DNA of 64,000 bases from Fidelibacterota bacterium (GTDB taxonomy: Bacteria > Fidelibacterota > UBA8477 > JABMPR01): positions 1 through 64,000 of the forward strand of contig JABMOS010000113.1 of the NCBI GenBank assembly GCA_013203185.1. Reading direction: 5' to 3'. A program made the position numbers and the translations under genes. The notes beneath the pieces are model-generated. The model was not told the DNA's origin and did not search any database. It saw only the letters and a program-made list of their open reading frames with translations. Below, one piece after another: positions 43,672-53,187 of the stretch; the stretch's first letter is position 1; every line of letters starts with the position of its first letter.

Positions 43672-44078
43672 TGGTATTTATAGAATGGAAAGATGCGTAT
43701 TCAGTCAACATTGCTGACATTGATAAGCAGCACAAACATTTGATAGATATCATCAATAGGCTGCACTCGGCGATACTTTCAGGCAAAGACAGTGAGGCAC
43801 TAAGCTACATAATGACTGATTTGGTTTATTACACGATTTATCATTTTGAAACTGAAGAAAAATTCTTCGATGAACATAATTATCCACAATCAGAACAACA
43901 TAAAAACGAGCATAAAGATTTGGCCCAAAAGGTAGCCGTCTTAAAGCAGAAGCATGACAGTGGAGAAAAAGTCTTAAGCATCGATGTGATGAGCTTTCTA
44001 AGAGAGTGGCTTCAAGATCATATCTTAGGTTCTGATGCAGAGTTTGGTCCTTACCTGAATAACAAAGGGGTGCATTAG
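43668..44078 (+). CDS. bacteriohemerythrin 1
   Basis: 136-residue hemerythrin: IADIDKQHKHL supplies the first histidine, YHFETEEKFF the next His and Glu, EQHKNEHK two more His, and LQDHILGSD the last His and Asp, together the di-iron ligands. Binds O2 reversibly for oxygen sensing, storage or delivery. GAGG precedes the double ATG. A second, related gene lies 190 bases downstream. Confidence 0.92.
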   Translation: MMVFIEWKDAYSVNIADIDKQHKHLIDIINRLHSAILSGKDSEALSYIMTDLVYYTIYHFETEEKFFDEHNYPQSEQHKNEHKDLAQKVAVLKQKHDSGEKVLSIDVMSFLREWLQDHILGSDAEFGPYLNNKGVH

Positions 44079-44270
44079 CGTTCCAACTCCATCCAAAATG
44101 TTGAGCGCTCTAGGTGATTGTTGAATTTTATCAAAATGGCTCAGGCCAGGATCGAAAAAGCCAGGGTGAATGACATTGATCACGGGATTGAAACCTATTT
44201 GGTAAAATAATAGCGATAATCAAATCCTGCGGCTTAGTTTGACTCTCGTGTTATTTGAAGGAGTGAAAAA

Positions 44271-44675
44271 ATGCAAGTATTAGTCTGGGAAGAGAGATTT
44301 AGTGTAGGCATTCGGGAATTCGATCAACACCACAAGATTTTGTTTGAAATGATCAATTCACTCATTTTTGCCCAAGAGGATGGTAGAGATCCTGATATTA
44401 TAAAAAATTCTCTAGAGCAATTGCGCAGCTATACTATTTTCCATTTTGTAGCAGAAGAAGCCATGATGAAGCACTTTGAATTCGAAGGCCTGGATGAGCA
44501 TATTGCTGAGCATGAAACACTCCTTCAACAAGTTGTCGAATATCAAGACAGAATTGCTGCAAATGATGGCGTCACCATAGACGAGGTCCTTAATTTCCTT
44601 GCAGGTTGGTTGCTGGACCATACACTTGGGCTGGATCAGCTTTACGGACCCTACCTCACTCGGTTTACAGATTAA
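44271..44675 (+). CDS. bacteriohemerythrin 2
   Basis: 134 residues with the same di-iron ligand pattern: REFDQHHKIL, FHFVAEEAMM, DEHIAEHE and LLDHTLGLD. It has its own GAAGGAG site and promoter-like spacer, so it may be expressed separately from copy 1. Two hemerythrins next to anaerobic-type electron-transfer genes fit a microaerobic lifestyle, but this is inference. Confidence 0.92.
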   Translation: MQVLVWEERFSVGIREFDQHHKILFEMINSLIFAQEDGRDPDIIKNSLEQLRSYTIFHFVAEEAMMKHFEFEGLDEHIAEHETLLQQVVEYQDRIAANDGVTIDEVLNFLAGWLLDHTLGLDQLYGPYLTRFTD

Positions 44676-44706
44676 ACCCGGATTAATGTCGGCTTACCCT
44701 GTTTAT

Positions 44707-44895
44707 TCAATCTTGGAAAATTTCTTCAATTGAGAGTTCAAATACCCGAGCCACTTTGAAAGCCAGGGGGAGACTGGGATCAAATTTCCCCGTCTCAATG
44801 GCATTCACCGTTTGCCTCGAAACTTCAAGAGCCTCAGCTAACTGAGCCTGCGTCCAATCCCGCTCCGCCCGAAGTATCTTTAGCCGATTTTTCAT
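44707..44895 (-). CDS. XRE/Cro-family small transcriptional regulator
   Basis: 62 residues, a bare helix-turn-helix (TQAQLAEALEVSRQTVNAIE) of the YozG-like type. It overlaps the upstream membrane-protein gene by 4 bases (ATGA) and probably represses the shared promoter. The pair, regulator plus small membrane protein, is common in bacteria, with unknown function. Confidence 0.9.
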   Translation of the reverse strand: MKNRLKILRAERDWTQAQLAEALEVSRQTVNAIETGKFDPSLPLAFKVARVFELSIEEIFQD

Positions 44896-45314
44896 CTGTA
44901 GCGCCTATTCCCGGTGAAGAGACCGAAGGCATATGATAGCGACATGAGTAAGACGAGATGTGATATTTCTGGCTGGAAGCCAATGAGGTGGGCATCTTCA
45001 AGTAATTCATAACTGAGACCAGCTACAACTCCAACACTCAATGATAGTGCGGTCGCCTCGAGTTGTATCTTTTGCTGCATCTCATCCAAACCCCTTAAAT
45101 TATGTTTATTGGCTATGATCCAACCAATGCCAAATCCCAGATTCACCAGGATTGCCAGTAGATTTGGTAACGTATCTGACTGCCAGATAAATGTAGGTCC
45201 GAAAGCGGCCAGGGCCATGCTTACCACCCAGGCAGCTGTCCAATAACCCAGGCGGAGCGTATTTTGTTTTAGTCGGCTGGTCCATTTGCCGGTTTCGTTT
45301 GTTGGTGTATTCAT
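44892..45314 (-). CDS. small membrane protein paired with XRE regulator
   Basis: 140 residues with four hydrophobic segments (about 28-45, 55-72, 85-105, 115-132) and a conserved-looking RGLDEMQQKIQLEA loop between the second and third. The pairing with a downstream XRE gene is recognised, but the membrane family is not functionally known. First gene of the two-gene operon; its upstream region carries a palindrome. Confidence 0.75.
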   Translation of the reverse strand: MNTPTNETGKWTSRLKQNTLRLGYWTAAWVVSMALAAFGPTFIWQSDTLPNLLAILVNLGFGIGWIIANKHNLRGLDEMQQKIQLEATALSLSVGVVAGLSYELLEDAHLIGFQPEISHLVLLMSLSYAFGLFTGNRRYR

Positions 45315-45347
45315 CTGTATGGTTCCCTTGTCATTATGTTAAGTTTC

Positions 45348-45381
45348 CTTGACTAAATTAGACCTAATTAGGCATAAGTCA
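45348..45381 (-). promoter_or_regulatory. promoter/operator of the XRE operon
   Basis: On the minus strand TTGACT can serve as -35. A perfect palindrome CCTAATTAGG (45362-45371) sits between it and the -10 region, with an outer TTGACT/AGTCAA pair. That position fits autorepression by the XRE protein. Confidence 0.45.
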
Positions 45382-45493
45382 AGTACACTTTACAAAAAGA
45401 TTAGTATGCTTGATATTTATCTTCGCACAAATGCCAGAGCCTAGTGCACAAATTGATTAACATCTCCACGCAGAAATCATTAGTTTTCCATCC

Positions 45494-46531
45494 ATGAAGA
45501 TGCTTAAGCGACTTGTCCTGTTTGTCATTGCCCTTTTTGCCTACCTCATTTTGCGAGAGATGCTCAACTTCTATGTCCTGGCCTACACGGCGAATCCCTA
45601 TCTGGGCTATCTGGTTCTTATCATTCTGGTTTCTGTTTTGGTTTACTTCGTGGTAATCCCTTTGTACAGAATCAGCAGAATCAGTGGTGATCCGGGTCCC
45701 GTTTGGAAAAAACGCAAAGAGGCCGAGCTCATGGAAATGCGTCTCCAGCGCAGAGCAAACAACAAGTTTCTCACGGAACTTGGATATGTTAATCCAACTT
45801 CAGGGACAACCCTTGAACGTTATGAGCTTTCGACAAACGAGCTGTCTCAGCGTTGTGACAAGATCAGACGAAAATATGTGGTTCATCTGTTTTACAGCAG
45901 TGCCGTATCCCAGTACGGTTTTATTGATGCAATTCTCATCTTTTCAGCCAACGTTAACCTGATCAAAGAGATTTTTACCCTCTATACAGGCCGTGCTTCA
46001 GGTAGGGACCTGTGGCATATCATGAAGCAAATCTACTATTCCATTGCCATCGGGGGATCCGAGGGAGTGGAATTTGCCGTGGAAGAATTGATCTCCAAGA
46101 TGGGTTCTGACACCCTGAAAAGTATTCCCTTCTTTGATAAGGTCATGGCGTCCATTGCCAGCGGCTTTACCAATGCCGTTTTATTGTCACGTATTTCATT
46201 GATTACCGAAAACTACTGCAGAATGACTTATATAGAATCGACACGCGATCTTTCCCCGGATCCCGGACAAATTCTGTCTTCAACCAAATCCATTGTCCAG
46301 GAACCCATTCGCCATATCAAAGCGCAGCTGAATGATATAGCCAAACAAAAGGCCATAGACTTCTCGCGCTACGCCGTTAATCCAACCAGAACGGTCATCG
46401 AAAAAGCCATTGATAGATTCAGGTCGCAATCTGATGAGGAAGAAACCGAATCTGTTAAGAGAAGTATTGCCATAGGGCTGAACCCCCTGAAATATTTCAG
46501 TCTGCGCAAAGAGCGTAGGTCCAAAAAATAA
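45494..46531 (+). CDS. DUF697-like membrane protein
   Basis: 345 residues: two N-terminal membrane helices (about 5-20 and 38-58), a basic coil (about 70-110), and a hydrophobic helical block (about 140-255) with GFIDAILIFSANVNLIKEIFTLY and GSEGVEFAVEELISKMG typical of DUF697 proteins. Often linked with GTPases in other bacteria, none is adjacent here. Function unknown. Confidence 0.65.
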   Translation: MKMLKRLVLFVIALFAYLILREMLNFYVLAYTANPYLGYLVLIILVSVLVYFVVIPLYRISRISGDPGPVWKKRKEAELMEMRLQRRANNKFLTELGYVNPTSGTTLERYELSTNELSQRCDKIRRKYVVHLFYSSAVSQYGFIDAILIFSANVNLIKEIFTLYTGRASGRDLWHIMKQIYYSIAIGGSEGVEFAVEELISKMGSDTLKSIPFFDKVMASIASGFTNAVLLSRISLITENYCRMTYIESTRDLSPDPGQILSSTKSIVQEPIRHIKAQLNDIAKQKAIDFSRYAVNPTRTVIEKAIDRFRSQSDEEETESVKRSIAIGLNPLKYFSLRKERRSKK

Positions 46532-46539
46532 TCCCATCT

Positions 46540-46735
46540 GTCTTAGCGAGCACGTCGGCAAGCTTAGCGTAGGCTCTACGAAACAATCTCCTAATCCCTG
46601 GCAAACGGATAGCTTAGAGATCGCCGCGCTGCGCTCGCGAAGACGTATAAGGAACAGCCCAATCTCAAACCTGGTGGACATTACGATAAACTCAATGTCC
46701 GGGTATTGAGGCTGTCGAAGGGGTAGGCTGGTCCT
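46540..46735. repeat. dispersed repeat, divergent copy
   Basis: GC-rich words (GCGAGCACG, GCTGCGCTCGCGAAGACG, GGTAGGCTGG, CTGTCGAAGG) and GGACATT paired with AATGTCC make this segment unlike its AT-rich surroundings and related to the other repeat copies. No terminal inverted repeat of the 22.7-kb copy is intact. Confidence 0.45.
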
Positions 46736-46895
46736 TTACACGACAAAATAGTTTAAATCGGAGATTATCCATTTTGGTTTAGATTGTCCTGGTCTGAAAG
46801 GGCTGTAATTATGAGCGCGGGGAGAACTATTATCAAACAAAAACCAGAGACAAAATGCATGAAAACATCCGATTGCTATTGCAGCTTGATAATTT

Positions 46896-46912
46896 GTGAC
46901 TATTATAGTCAC
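46896..46912. promoter_or_regulatory. palindrome overlapping the likely -10 of the PDH operon
   Basis: GTGACTAT and ATAGTCAC flank a single T: a perfect 17-base dyad. TATTAT at 46901-46906 within it could be the -10 box, with TTGCAG sixteen bases upstream as a poor -35. A repressor bound here would block transcription of the pyruvate dehydrogenase genes. Confidence 0.45.
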
Positions 46913-46987
46913 GTTAGTATGAGTTACTCTGAATTATCCTACCAAATTTCAATCCCAAAAAAATACAAATATTTATTGAGGTAAACC

Positions 46988-49660
46988 GTGGCCAGTGTAA
47001 ACATTCATCAAGATACCGATCCCCAGGAAACCAGTGAGTGGCTGGATTCTCTAGCAGCTGTCTTTGAACAGGAGGGTGTTAATCGAGCCCATTTTCTGGT
47101 AAATGAACTTATCGATTATGCCAGTCGGCATGGTGTGCGACTCCCCTATAGCCCCAATACATCCTACCTGAATACTATTCCTGTTTCCCAACAGTCTCAA
47201 TTTCCTGGCGATAGGGATATTGAACGTCGTATCAAATCAATTGTACGCTGGAATGCCATGGCCATGGTGGTTCGTGCTAACAAAGCCAGTGACGGCATTG
47301 GTGGTCACATCTCCACCTATGCATCTTCAGCCACCTTACTTGAAATCGGTTTTAATCATTTTTTCAGATCAGCCACCGATGAGTTTGGTGGAGATCTTGT
47401 GTATTTTCAAGGTCATGGATCACCGGGAATTTATGCCCGTGCCTTTTTAGAAGGCCGCCTCAGCGAACAGGATTTGGTTAACTTTCGTCGTGAATTAGCA
47501 GATGGCGGTGGGCTGTCCTCGTATCCACATCCCTGGCTGATGCCCAATTTCTGGCAGTTCCCAACGGTATCAATGGGTCTGGGTCCCCTGCAGGCTATTT
47601 ATCAGGCGCGCTTCATGCGCTATATGGAAAACCGCGAACTGATTCCACGAAGTGATCGCAAAGTCTGGGCTTTCCTGGGTGATGGTGAGATGGATGAACC
47701 AGAATCACTGGGAGCCATTACACTGGCCTCTCGCGAAAAACTGGACAACCTGATTTTTGTTGTAAACTGTAACATGCAGCGACTGGACGGTCCTGTCAGA
47801 GGTAATGGCAAAGTGGTCCAGGAACTGGAAGGTGCCTTCCGTGGTGCTGGCTGGAATGTCATTAAAGTGATCTGGGGTTCAGAATGGGATGAACTGCTGG
47901 CCAAGGACAAAGATGGTATTCTGGCCAAACGTATGGAAGAAGTCGTGGATGGTGACATCCTCAAATATATCGTTGAAGGTGGCTCATATATCCGCGAGCA
48001 TTTCTTTGGTGCCTATCCTGAACTACTTGAGATGGTAAATCATCTTAGTGATGAAGACTTGGAAAAATTAAAACGAGGTGGACATGATCCTGCTAAGGTT
48101 TATGCCGCTTATGCTGAAGCATTGGCCCATGTAGATCAACCTACTGTAATCCTTACCAGTACGGTTAAAGGGTATGGAATGGGTGAGGCCGGGGAAGGTA
48201 AGAATATTACCCATGGTCAGAAAAAGCTCAATGAGAATGAACTGAAAGCTTTCCGCAGCCGTTTTGGAATCCCTATTTCTGATGAAGATGTCACTAAAGC
48301 ACCCTTTTACCGTCCAGATGAAGATTCTGAAGAGATCAAATATCTAAAGGCGCGCCGAGAAGCATTGGGTGGACATTTTCCAGCCAGACGGAGCTCTGCA
48401 GAGCCCACAATAACACCGGAGTTGTCTGCATTCAAAGCCGCTCTGGAAGGCACCGGAGATCGTGCACAATCTACAACCATGGCCTTTGTTCGCATACTCT
48501 CCATGTTGACCAAGGATAAGACCATGGGCAAGCGGGTCGTACCCATCGTTCCTGATGAAGCCCGTACTTTTGGTATGGAGTCTCTATTTAGAAGTCTGGG
48601 TATCTATTCCAGCGTGGGCCAGCTCTATGATCCTGTGGATTCGGATCAATACCTATACTATCGAGAAGATATCAAGGGGCAAATCTTAGAAGAGGGTATT
48701 ACCGAAGCAGGTTCTGCAAGCTCCTGGGTTTCAGCAGCTACGTCCTACAGCACCCATGGTGTCAACATGATGCCATTTTATATTTATTACTCCATGTTTG
48801 GCTTCCAGAGAGTGGGAGACATGTTCTGGCTGGCTGGTGATATTCGTGCCAGAGGCTTCCTGTTGGGAGCAACAGCTGGTAGAACCACACTAAACGGAGA
48901 AGGTCTCCAGCATCAGGATGGTCACAGTCTGCTTGCCGCTGCAACCATACCCAATTGCCGTGCTTATGATCCTGCGTACTCCTACGAAATTGCAGTCATT
49001 ATTCAGCATGGTATGAAACGAATGATGCAGGACCAGATTGATGAATTTTACTATCTCACACTGGAAAATGAACCCTATATCCATCCAGCTATGCCCAAAA
49101 ATGCCGAAGAAGGCATTATTAAGGGGATGTATCAGCTCTCAAGCACTGGCAAAGCCAAAGCAGATATGCATGTTCAACTGCTGGGTTCAGGTGCAATTCT
49201 GGGTGAGGTGTTGGCTGCTGCAGAAATCCTCAAGAAGGATTGGAAAGTGACTTCAGATATCTGGAGTGTCACAAGTTATTCAGAACTGAGATTGGATGCT
49301 CAGGATGCCCAACGCTGGAATCGTCTCCATCCCACAAAGGAGAGACGCAAAGCCTACGCCTGTCAGCTCATGCATGATATGGTGGGGCCTGTGATTGCAG
49401 CTTCAGATTACATCAAGCTGGTTGCTGAACAGATATCCATTTTTATCGATAAGCCCTTTATTGCTCTGGGAACCGATGGATTTGGACGAAGTGAATCCAG
49501 GGAAAATCTCAGGAAATTCTTTGAAGTTGATCGGTATTCCATAGTAGTTACAGCACTCTTTCAATTACAAAAAATGGATGTGATAAAAGGTGATATCGTG
49601 GCCAAGGCCATCAAAAAATATAAAATCCAAACTGAATCAGATAATCCAGTCAAGCGTTGA
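46988..49660 (+). CDS. aceE: pyruvate dehydrogenase E1 component, homodimeric type
   Basis: 890 residues, the same size as enterobacterial AceE. The thiamine diphosphate motif GDGEMDEPES through NCN lies near 230-260, with the family's MQRLDGPVRGN following, and AGRTTLNGEGLQHQDGHS around residue 640. It decarboxylates pyruvate and acetylates the lipoyl group of E2. The GTG start at 46988 has GAGG seven bases upstream. E2 and E3 follow on the same strand after a 162-base gap holding a repeat fragment. Many FCB bacteria instead use two-subunit E1 or POR, so presence of this type is of note. Confidence 0.95.
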   Translation: MASVNIHQDTDPQETSEWLDSLAAVFEQEGVNRAHFLVNELIDYASRHGVRLPYSPNTSYLNTIPVSQQSQFPGDRDIERRIKSIVRWNAMAMVVRANKASDGIGGHISTYASSATLLEIGFNHFFRSATDEFGGDLVYFQGHGSPGIYARAFLEGRLSEQDLVNFRRELADGGGLSSYPHPWLMPNFWQFPTVSMGLGPLQAIYQARFMRYMENRELIPRSDRKVWAFLGDGEMDEPESLGAITLASREKLDNLIFVVNCNMQRLDGPVRGNGKVVQELEGAFRGAGWNVIKVIWGSEWDELLAKDKDGILAKRMEEVVDGDILKYIVEGGSYIREHFFGAYPELLEMVNHLSDEDLEKLKRGGHDPAKVYAAYAEALAHVDQPTVILTSTVKGYGMGEAGEGKNITHGQKKLNENELKAFRSRFGIPISDEDVTKAPFYRPDEDSEEIKYLKARREALGGHFPARRSSAEPTITPELSAFKAALEGTGDRAQSTTMAFVRILSMLTKDKTMGKRVVPIVPDEARTFGMESLFRSLGIYSSVGQLYDPVDSDQYLYYREDIKGQILEEGITEAGSASSWVSAATSYSTHGVNMMPFYIYYSMFGFQRVGDMFWLAGDIRARGFLLGATAGRTTLNGEGLQHQDGHSLLAAATIPNCRAYDPAYSYEIAVIIQHGMKRMMQDQIDEFYYLTLENEPYIHPAMPKNAEEGIIKGMYQLSSTGKAKADMHVQLLGSGAILGEVLAAAEILKKDWKVTSDIWSVTSYSELRLDAQDAQRWNRLHPTKERRKAYACQLMHDMVGPVIAASDYIKLVAEQISIFIDKPFIALGTDGFGRSESRENLRKFFEVDRYSIVVTALFQLQKMDVIKGDIVAKAIKKYKIQTESDNPVKR

Positions 49661-49664
49661 CAAG

Positions 49665-49770
49665 GGTGTCATCCTGAGGTGTCACACTGAGCTCGTCGAA
49701 GTGCTCTCGAAGGATAGACACAAAGAGGAACTATATTATGCTTCGTCAGGCTCAGCAAGACGTAAACAGA
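49665..49770. repeat. dispersed repeat fragment inside the PDH operon
   Basis: GGTGTCATCCTGAGG, TCACACTGAGCTCGTCGAAGTG and CTCGAAGGATAGAC are shared with the other repeat copies. The fragment sits between the E1 and E2 genes and probably is transcribed with them. Confidence 0.55.
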
Positions 49771-49822
49771 GATTTTTTGGAAAAGTATCAGATATTCATA
49801 ATGATTGAAGAGAGAAATTGAT

Positions 49823-51085
49823 ATGCTAAAAGAAATAATCATACCGGATCTTGGGGAAGGCATTGATAGTGTTGAAGTCGGCGAGATTAATGTCAAACCG
49901 GGTGATCATGTAGATGTCGGTGATATACTTGTCCTTCTTGAAAGTGACAAGGCCTCCATGGAAATTGAAGCAGAGATTGCTGGAACCATAAAAGACGTAC
50001 GAATTACCACTGGTTCTGAAGTCAGCACCAATACTATCCTGGCCACCATTGAAGCAGATGAAGCTGAAGAAGAAACAGCTCCTGAGCCAGAAGAAGTTAA
50101 GGCTGAGAAAAAACCTGCTAAAAAAGCTCCGGTGGAAACTCCAGTCGAGGAGGAACTTCCCAAAGCACCTATTGAAGTTCCTGTGACCAAGCGCCGTGTT
50201 ATCCCTGCCAGCCCTTCTGTGCGCAGGTTCGCCAGAGAATTGGGTGCGGACCTCAGTCAAGTTAGTGGAACGGGTCCCAAGGGTCGTGTCCTTAAAGAGG
50301 ATGTCCAAAATTTTGTCAAGAGTCGTCTAAGTGGCGCACCTGCTATTGGTCTAAGTAGAGCACCACAACCTGAAATTGATTTCAGTCAGTGGGGTGAAAT
50401 CGAAACAGTACACCTGAGTAAAATCCGTCGCGCAACTGCAGTGAATCTGCAAAATGCCTGGCAGACTATTCCCCATGTGACCCAGAACGATGAGACAGAT
50501 ATTACAGAATTGGAAGCTTTCAGGCAGGTGTATAAGCATGCCGTAGCCAAGGATGGTGGTAAACTGTCTATTTTGCCCTTTATCATGAAAGCGGTGGCCA
50601 ATGCCCTCAAGGAATTTCCAGACTTTAACAGTTCACTTGATGCACACGGTGAAAACCTAATTCAGAAAAAATATATCCATTTGGGAATTGCTGTAGATAC
50701 GCCAAATGGTTTGGTTGTGCCGGTTATCCGTGATGTTGACAAGAAAAGCTTGAGTGAACTTGCTGTGGAACTGGTGGATGTGAGCACCCGAACCCGGGAT
50801 CGCAAAATTAAACCTGCTGAACTGGTTGGAGCTACTTTCTCCATCTCAAGTCTCGGCGGCATCAGTGGAACTGGTTTTTCACCCATTGTCAATCCGCCTC
50901 AGGTTGCTATCCTTGGTGTTTCACGATCCAAGATTCAACCAGAGTTTGATGGCTCAGAGTTCCAGCCATGTCTCATGCTACCTTTTTCCCTATCCTATGA
51001 TCACAGGGTAATTGATGGTGCAGCAGCAGCCCGGTTTACAAAATTTATCGCTGATGAATTGAAGGCGATTAAAAATTTATTTTAG
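49823..51085 (+). CDS. aceF: pyruvate dehydrogenase E2 (dihydrolipoamide acetyltransferase)
   Basis: About 420 residues: one lipoyl domain (about 1-78, lipoyl lysine K43 in ESDKAS), an Ala/Pro/Glu/Lys-rich linker, a peripheral-subunit-binding domain (about 130-168, [16 protein letters not shown]), and the catalytic acetyltransferase domain (about 190-420) ending in the [10 protein letters not shown] active-site motif. Transfers acetyl groups to CoA and forms the complex core. ATG 49823 begins a normal lipoyl domain; a TTG-type extension upstream adds nothing. E3 follows 15 bases later. Confidence 0.95.
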   Translation: MLKEIIIPDLGEGIDSVEVGEINVKPGDHVDVGDILVLLESDKASMEIEAEIAGTIKDVRITTGSEVSTNTILATIEADEAEEETAPEPEEVKAEKKPAKKAPVETPVEEELPKAPIEVPVTKRRVIPASPSVRRFARELGADLSQVSGTGPKGRVLKEDVQNFVKSRLSGAPAIGLSRAPQPEIDFSQWGEIETVHLSKIRRATAVNLQNAWQTIPHVTQNDETDITELEAFRQVYKHAVAKDGGKLSILPFIMKAVANALKEFPDFNSSLDAHGENLIQKKYIHLGIAVDTPNGLVVPVIRDVDKKSLSELAVELVDVSTRTRDRKIKPAELVGATFSISSLGGISGTGFSPIVNPPQVAILGVSRSKIQPEFDGSEFQPCLMLPFSLSYDHRVIDGAAAARFTKFIADELKAIKNLF

Positions 51086-51100
51086 TTTCAGGAGTCATAG

Positions 51101-52516
51101 ATGTCTAAATCCCTTCATGCTGATGTAGTCGTTTTAGGTGCAGGTCCAGGAGGTTATGCTGCTGCATTTCGCGCAGCTGATCTTGGTAAAACTGTCATTC
51201 TCATTGATAAGGACAAGACCCTGGGTGGTGTTTGCTTAAATAGAGGGTGTATTCCTTCTAAAGCCCTACTCCATCTGGCAAGGGTGAAATCTGAAAGTTC
51301 CGAAGTGAAAAGCTTTGGTCTCACATTCGCAGAGCCGGAATGGGATCTTGAAGCAGTCAAAAAGTGGAAGAACGAGCGAGTCGTTGGGCGCTTAACCAAG
51401 GGCATCGCAGCCCTGGCCAAAGCCCGAAAGGTCCAAACTGTAACTGGTTCAGGTGTATTTACATCTCCAACGAGCATTGAAGTCACTGGCTCTGATGGTG
51501 TCGTTAAAATCACATTCGAGGATGCCATTATTGCAGTAGGCTCTCATCCCACAAAGATTCCTGGTTTTCCTGAAGATCCCCGGATTATGGATTCAACGTC
51601 AGCTCTTGATCTAGATGGTGTACCTGAAAACCTGCTCATTATTGGTGGGGGATATATCGGTCTTGAAATGGGCACGATCTATTCAGCTCTTGGATCAAAG
51701 GTCACTGTCGTGGAATTTATGCCCAATTTGCTTCCTGGTGCCGATCCTGATGTGGTCAAGCCCCTGGAAAAAAGATTGATGAAAGATTTTGCTTCTATCC
51801 AGACCAGTACCAAAGTTTTGAGTATTGAACCCCACAAAGAGTATCTGGCAGTGAATATCGAAGGCAAATCCGGACCTGAAACTTTGAAGGTTGATAAGGT
51901 CCTGGTAGCTGTAGGCCGTCGTCCCAACACTTTTGGAAGTGGCTTTGAAGACATCGGTATTGATATTGATGAGCGCGGATTCATCAGGGTTGATGAAAAA
52001 CGTCAAACCAATATTCCTCATATTTACGCCATCGGTGATATCACCGGGGATCCCATGCTAGCTCATAAAGCAACCCATGAGGGCAAAGTGGCCGCAGAAG
52101 TGATTTGTGGTCAACCAGCTGCCTTCGATGTATCCATTATTCCTGCAGTTATCTTTACAGATCCAGAGATAGCCTGGGCTGGTTTGACAGAAACTCAAGC
52201 CAAAGAGCAAGGGATAGAATATGACAAGGGTGTCTTCCCCTGGTCTGCCAGTGGTCGTGCACTCGCTCTTGGACGTACAGAAGGATTCTCAAAAGCTCTA
52301 TTTGACAAAGAGAGTGGTAAATTGATTGGGATGAGTATTGTAGGTACCAATGCCGGCGATTTAATCGCTGAAGCGGTTCTGGCTATGGAGATGGGGGCTG
52401 ATGCAGAAGATATTGCTCTCATTATTCATCCTCACCCAAGTTTATCTGAATCTGTTGGGAATGCCGCCGAGATCGTTGCTGGTAGTATTACTGATCTATT
52501 TGCACCAAAGAAATAA
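51101..52516 (+). CDS. lpdA: dihydrolipoyl dehydrogenase (E3)
   Basis: 471 residues with FAD-binding LGAGPGGYAAA (about 12-22), the redox-active disulfide C45/C50 in GGVCLNRGCIPSK, the NAD-binding GGGYIGLEMG, AIGDI, and the C-terminal catalytic HPHPSLSE. Reoxidises dihydrolipoamide of E2 with NAD+. AGGAG lies before the ATG. Last core gene of the pyruvate dehydrogenase operon; two acetyltransferase genes continue closely behind. Confidence 0.95.
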   Translation: MSKSLHADVVVLGAGPGGYAAAFRAADLGKTVILIDKDKTLGGVCLNRGCIPSKALLHLARVKSESSEVKSFGLTFAEPEWDLEAVKKWKNERVVGRLTKGIAALAKARKVQTVTGSGVFTSPTSIEVTGSDGVVKITFEDAIIAVGSHPTKIPGFPEDPRIMDSTSALDLDGVPENLLIIGGGYIGLEMGTIYSALGSKVTVVEFMPNLLPGADPDVVKPLEKRLMKDFASIQTSTKVLSIEPHKEYLAVNIEGKSGPETLKVDKVLVAVGRRPNTFGSGFEDIGIDIDERGFIRVDEKRQTNIPHIYAIGDITGDPMLAHKATHEGKVAAEVICGQPAAFDVSIIPAVIFTDPEIAWAGLTETQAKEQGIEYDKGVFPWSASGRALALGRTEGFSKALFDKESGKLIGMSIVGTNAGDLIAEAVLAMEMGADAEDIALIIHPHPSLSESVGNAAEIVAGSITDLFAPKK

Positions 52517-52531
52517 GCATCTGAGGGGATA

Positions 52532-53185
52532 ATGTCAAACTTCCGAATCATTGATATTGAACAATGGGAGCGGAAGGAACAATTCGATTTTTTTAAGGGA
52601 TACGACAACCCGTTTTTTGGGTTGACTGCAGATATAGACGTGGGCAAACTTCTTGAATATACCCGTCTTCGCGGTCACTCATTTTTCGCTGCTTATTTGT
52701 ATATTTCTCAACTTCAGGTAAATAAAATTAAAGAATTCCGTTACCGGATAGTCGAAAACCAGGTAGTGGATTATGCAAAAATTTCAGCTGGCTCCACCGT
52801 TCTTAAGTCCAATGAAGTCTTCACTTTTTGCTATTTCGATTATATGGAATCTTTTAAGGCATTTGAAGCTCATGTTCTGGAGCAAATTGAAGCCTGTCGC
52901 CAGCCGGAAAGCCTTCTAGACGACCAAGATCATAATTTAGCCCAGGTGCATTACTCAGTAATTCCATGGGTCCATTTTAGGGGGTTTAGTCACCCTAGAA
53001 ACTATGGAAATGGGGACAGTATCCCCAAAATTGTATTTGGAAAATATTTAGATGACCATGGGTCTATAACCATGCCAATTTCAATAGAGGCTCATCATTC
53101 CCTCATGGATGGATTTCACATGGGACAGTATTTTGAAGGCTTTCAGTCTTGTGCTAACTTGCCCGAAAATTTTTTAGAAGGCTAA
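52532..53185 (+). CDS. chloramphenicol acetyltransferase-like acyltransferase
   Basis: 217 residues with the CAT fold: the FFAAYLYISQLQVNKIKEFRYRI block near 50-72, and the catalytic HHSLMDGFH (histidine near residue 190) at the C-terminus. CAT-like proteins use acetyl-CoA on small hydroxyl substrates; resistance to chloramphenicol is possible but not implied. It starts 15 bases after E3, so it is probably in the same transcript, which supplies acetyl-CoA. Confidence 0.85.
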   Translation: MSNFRIIDIEQWERKEQFDFFKGYDNPFFGLTADIDVGKLLEYTRLRGHSFFAAYLYISQLQVNKIKEFRYRIVENQVVDYAKISAGSTVLKSNEVFTFCYFDYMESFKAFEAHVLEQIEACRQPESLLDDQDHNLAQVHYSVIPWVHFRGFSHPRNYGNGDSIPKIVFGKYLDDHGSITMPISIEAHHSLMDGFHMGQYFEGFQSCANLPENFLEG

Positions 53186-53187
53186 AC

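Larger units (their letters stand above)
46532..46987. other. intergenic: repeat element and PDH promoter region
   Basis: 456 bases without a supported gene. About 46540-46735 belongs to the dispersed repeat family. The last 130 bases carry a 17-base palindrome and a likely -10 box for the pyruvate dehydrogenase operon. Confidence 0.55.

Noticed and set aside
52532-53185. Antibiotic resistance gene (cat)
   Set aside because: The CAT-like fold and catalytic histidine are clear, but such proteins are common housekeeping acyltransferases and nothing in context suggests resistance.
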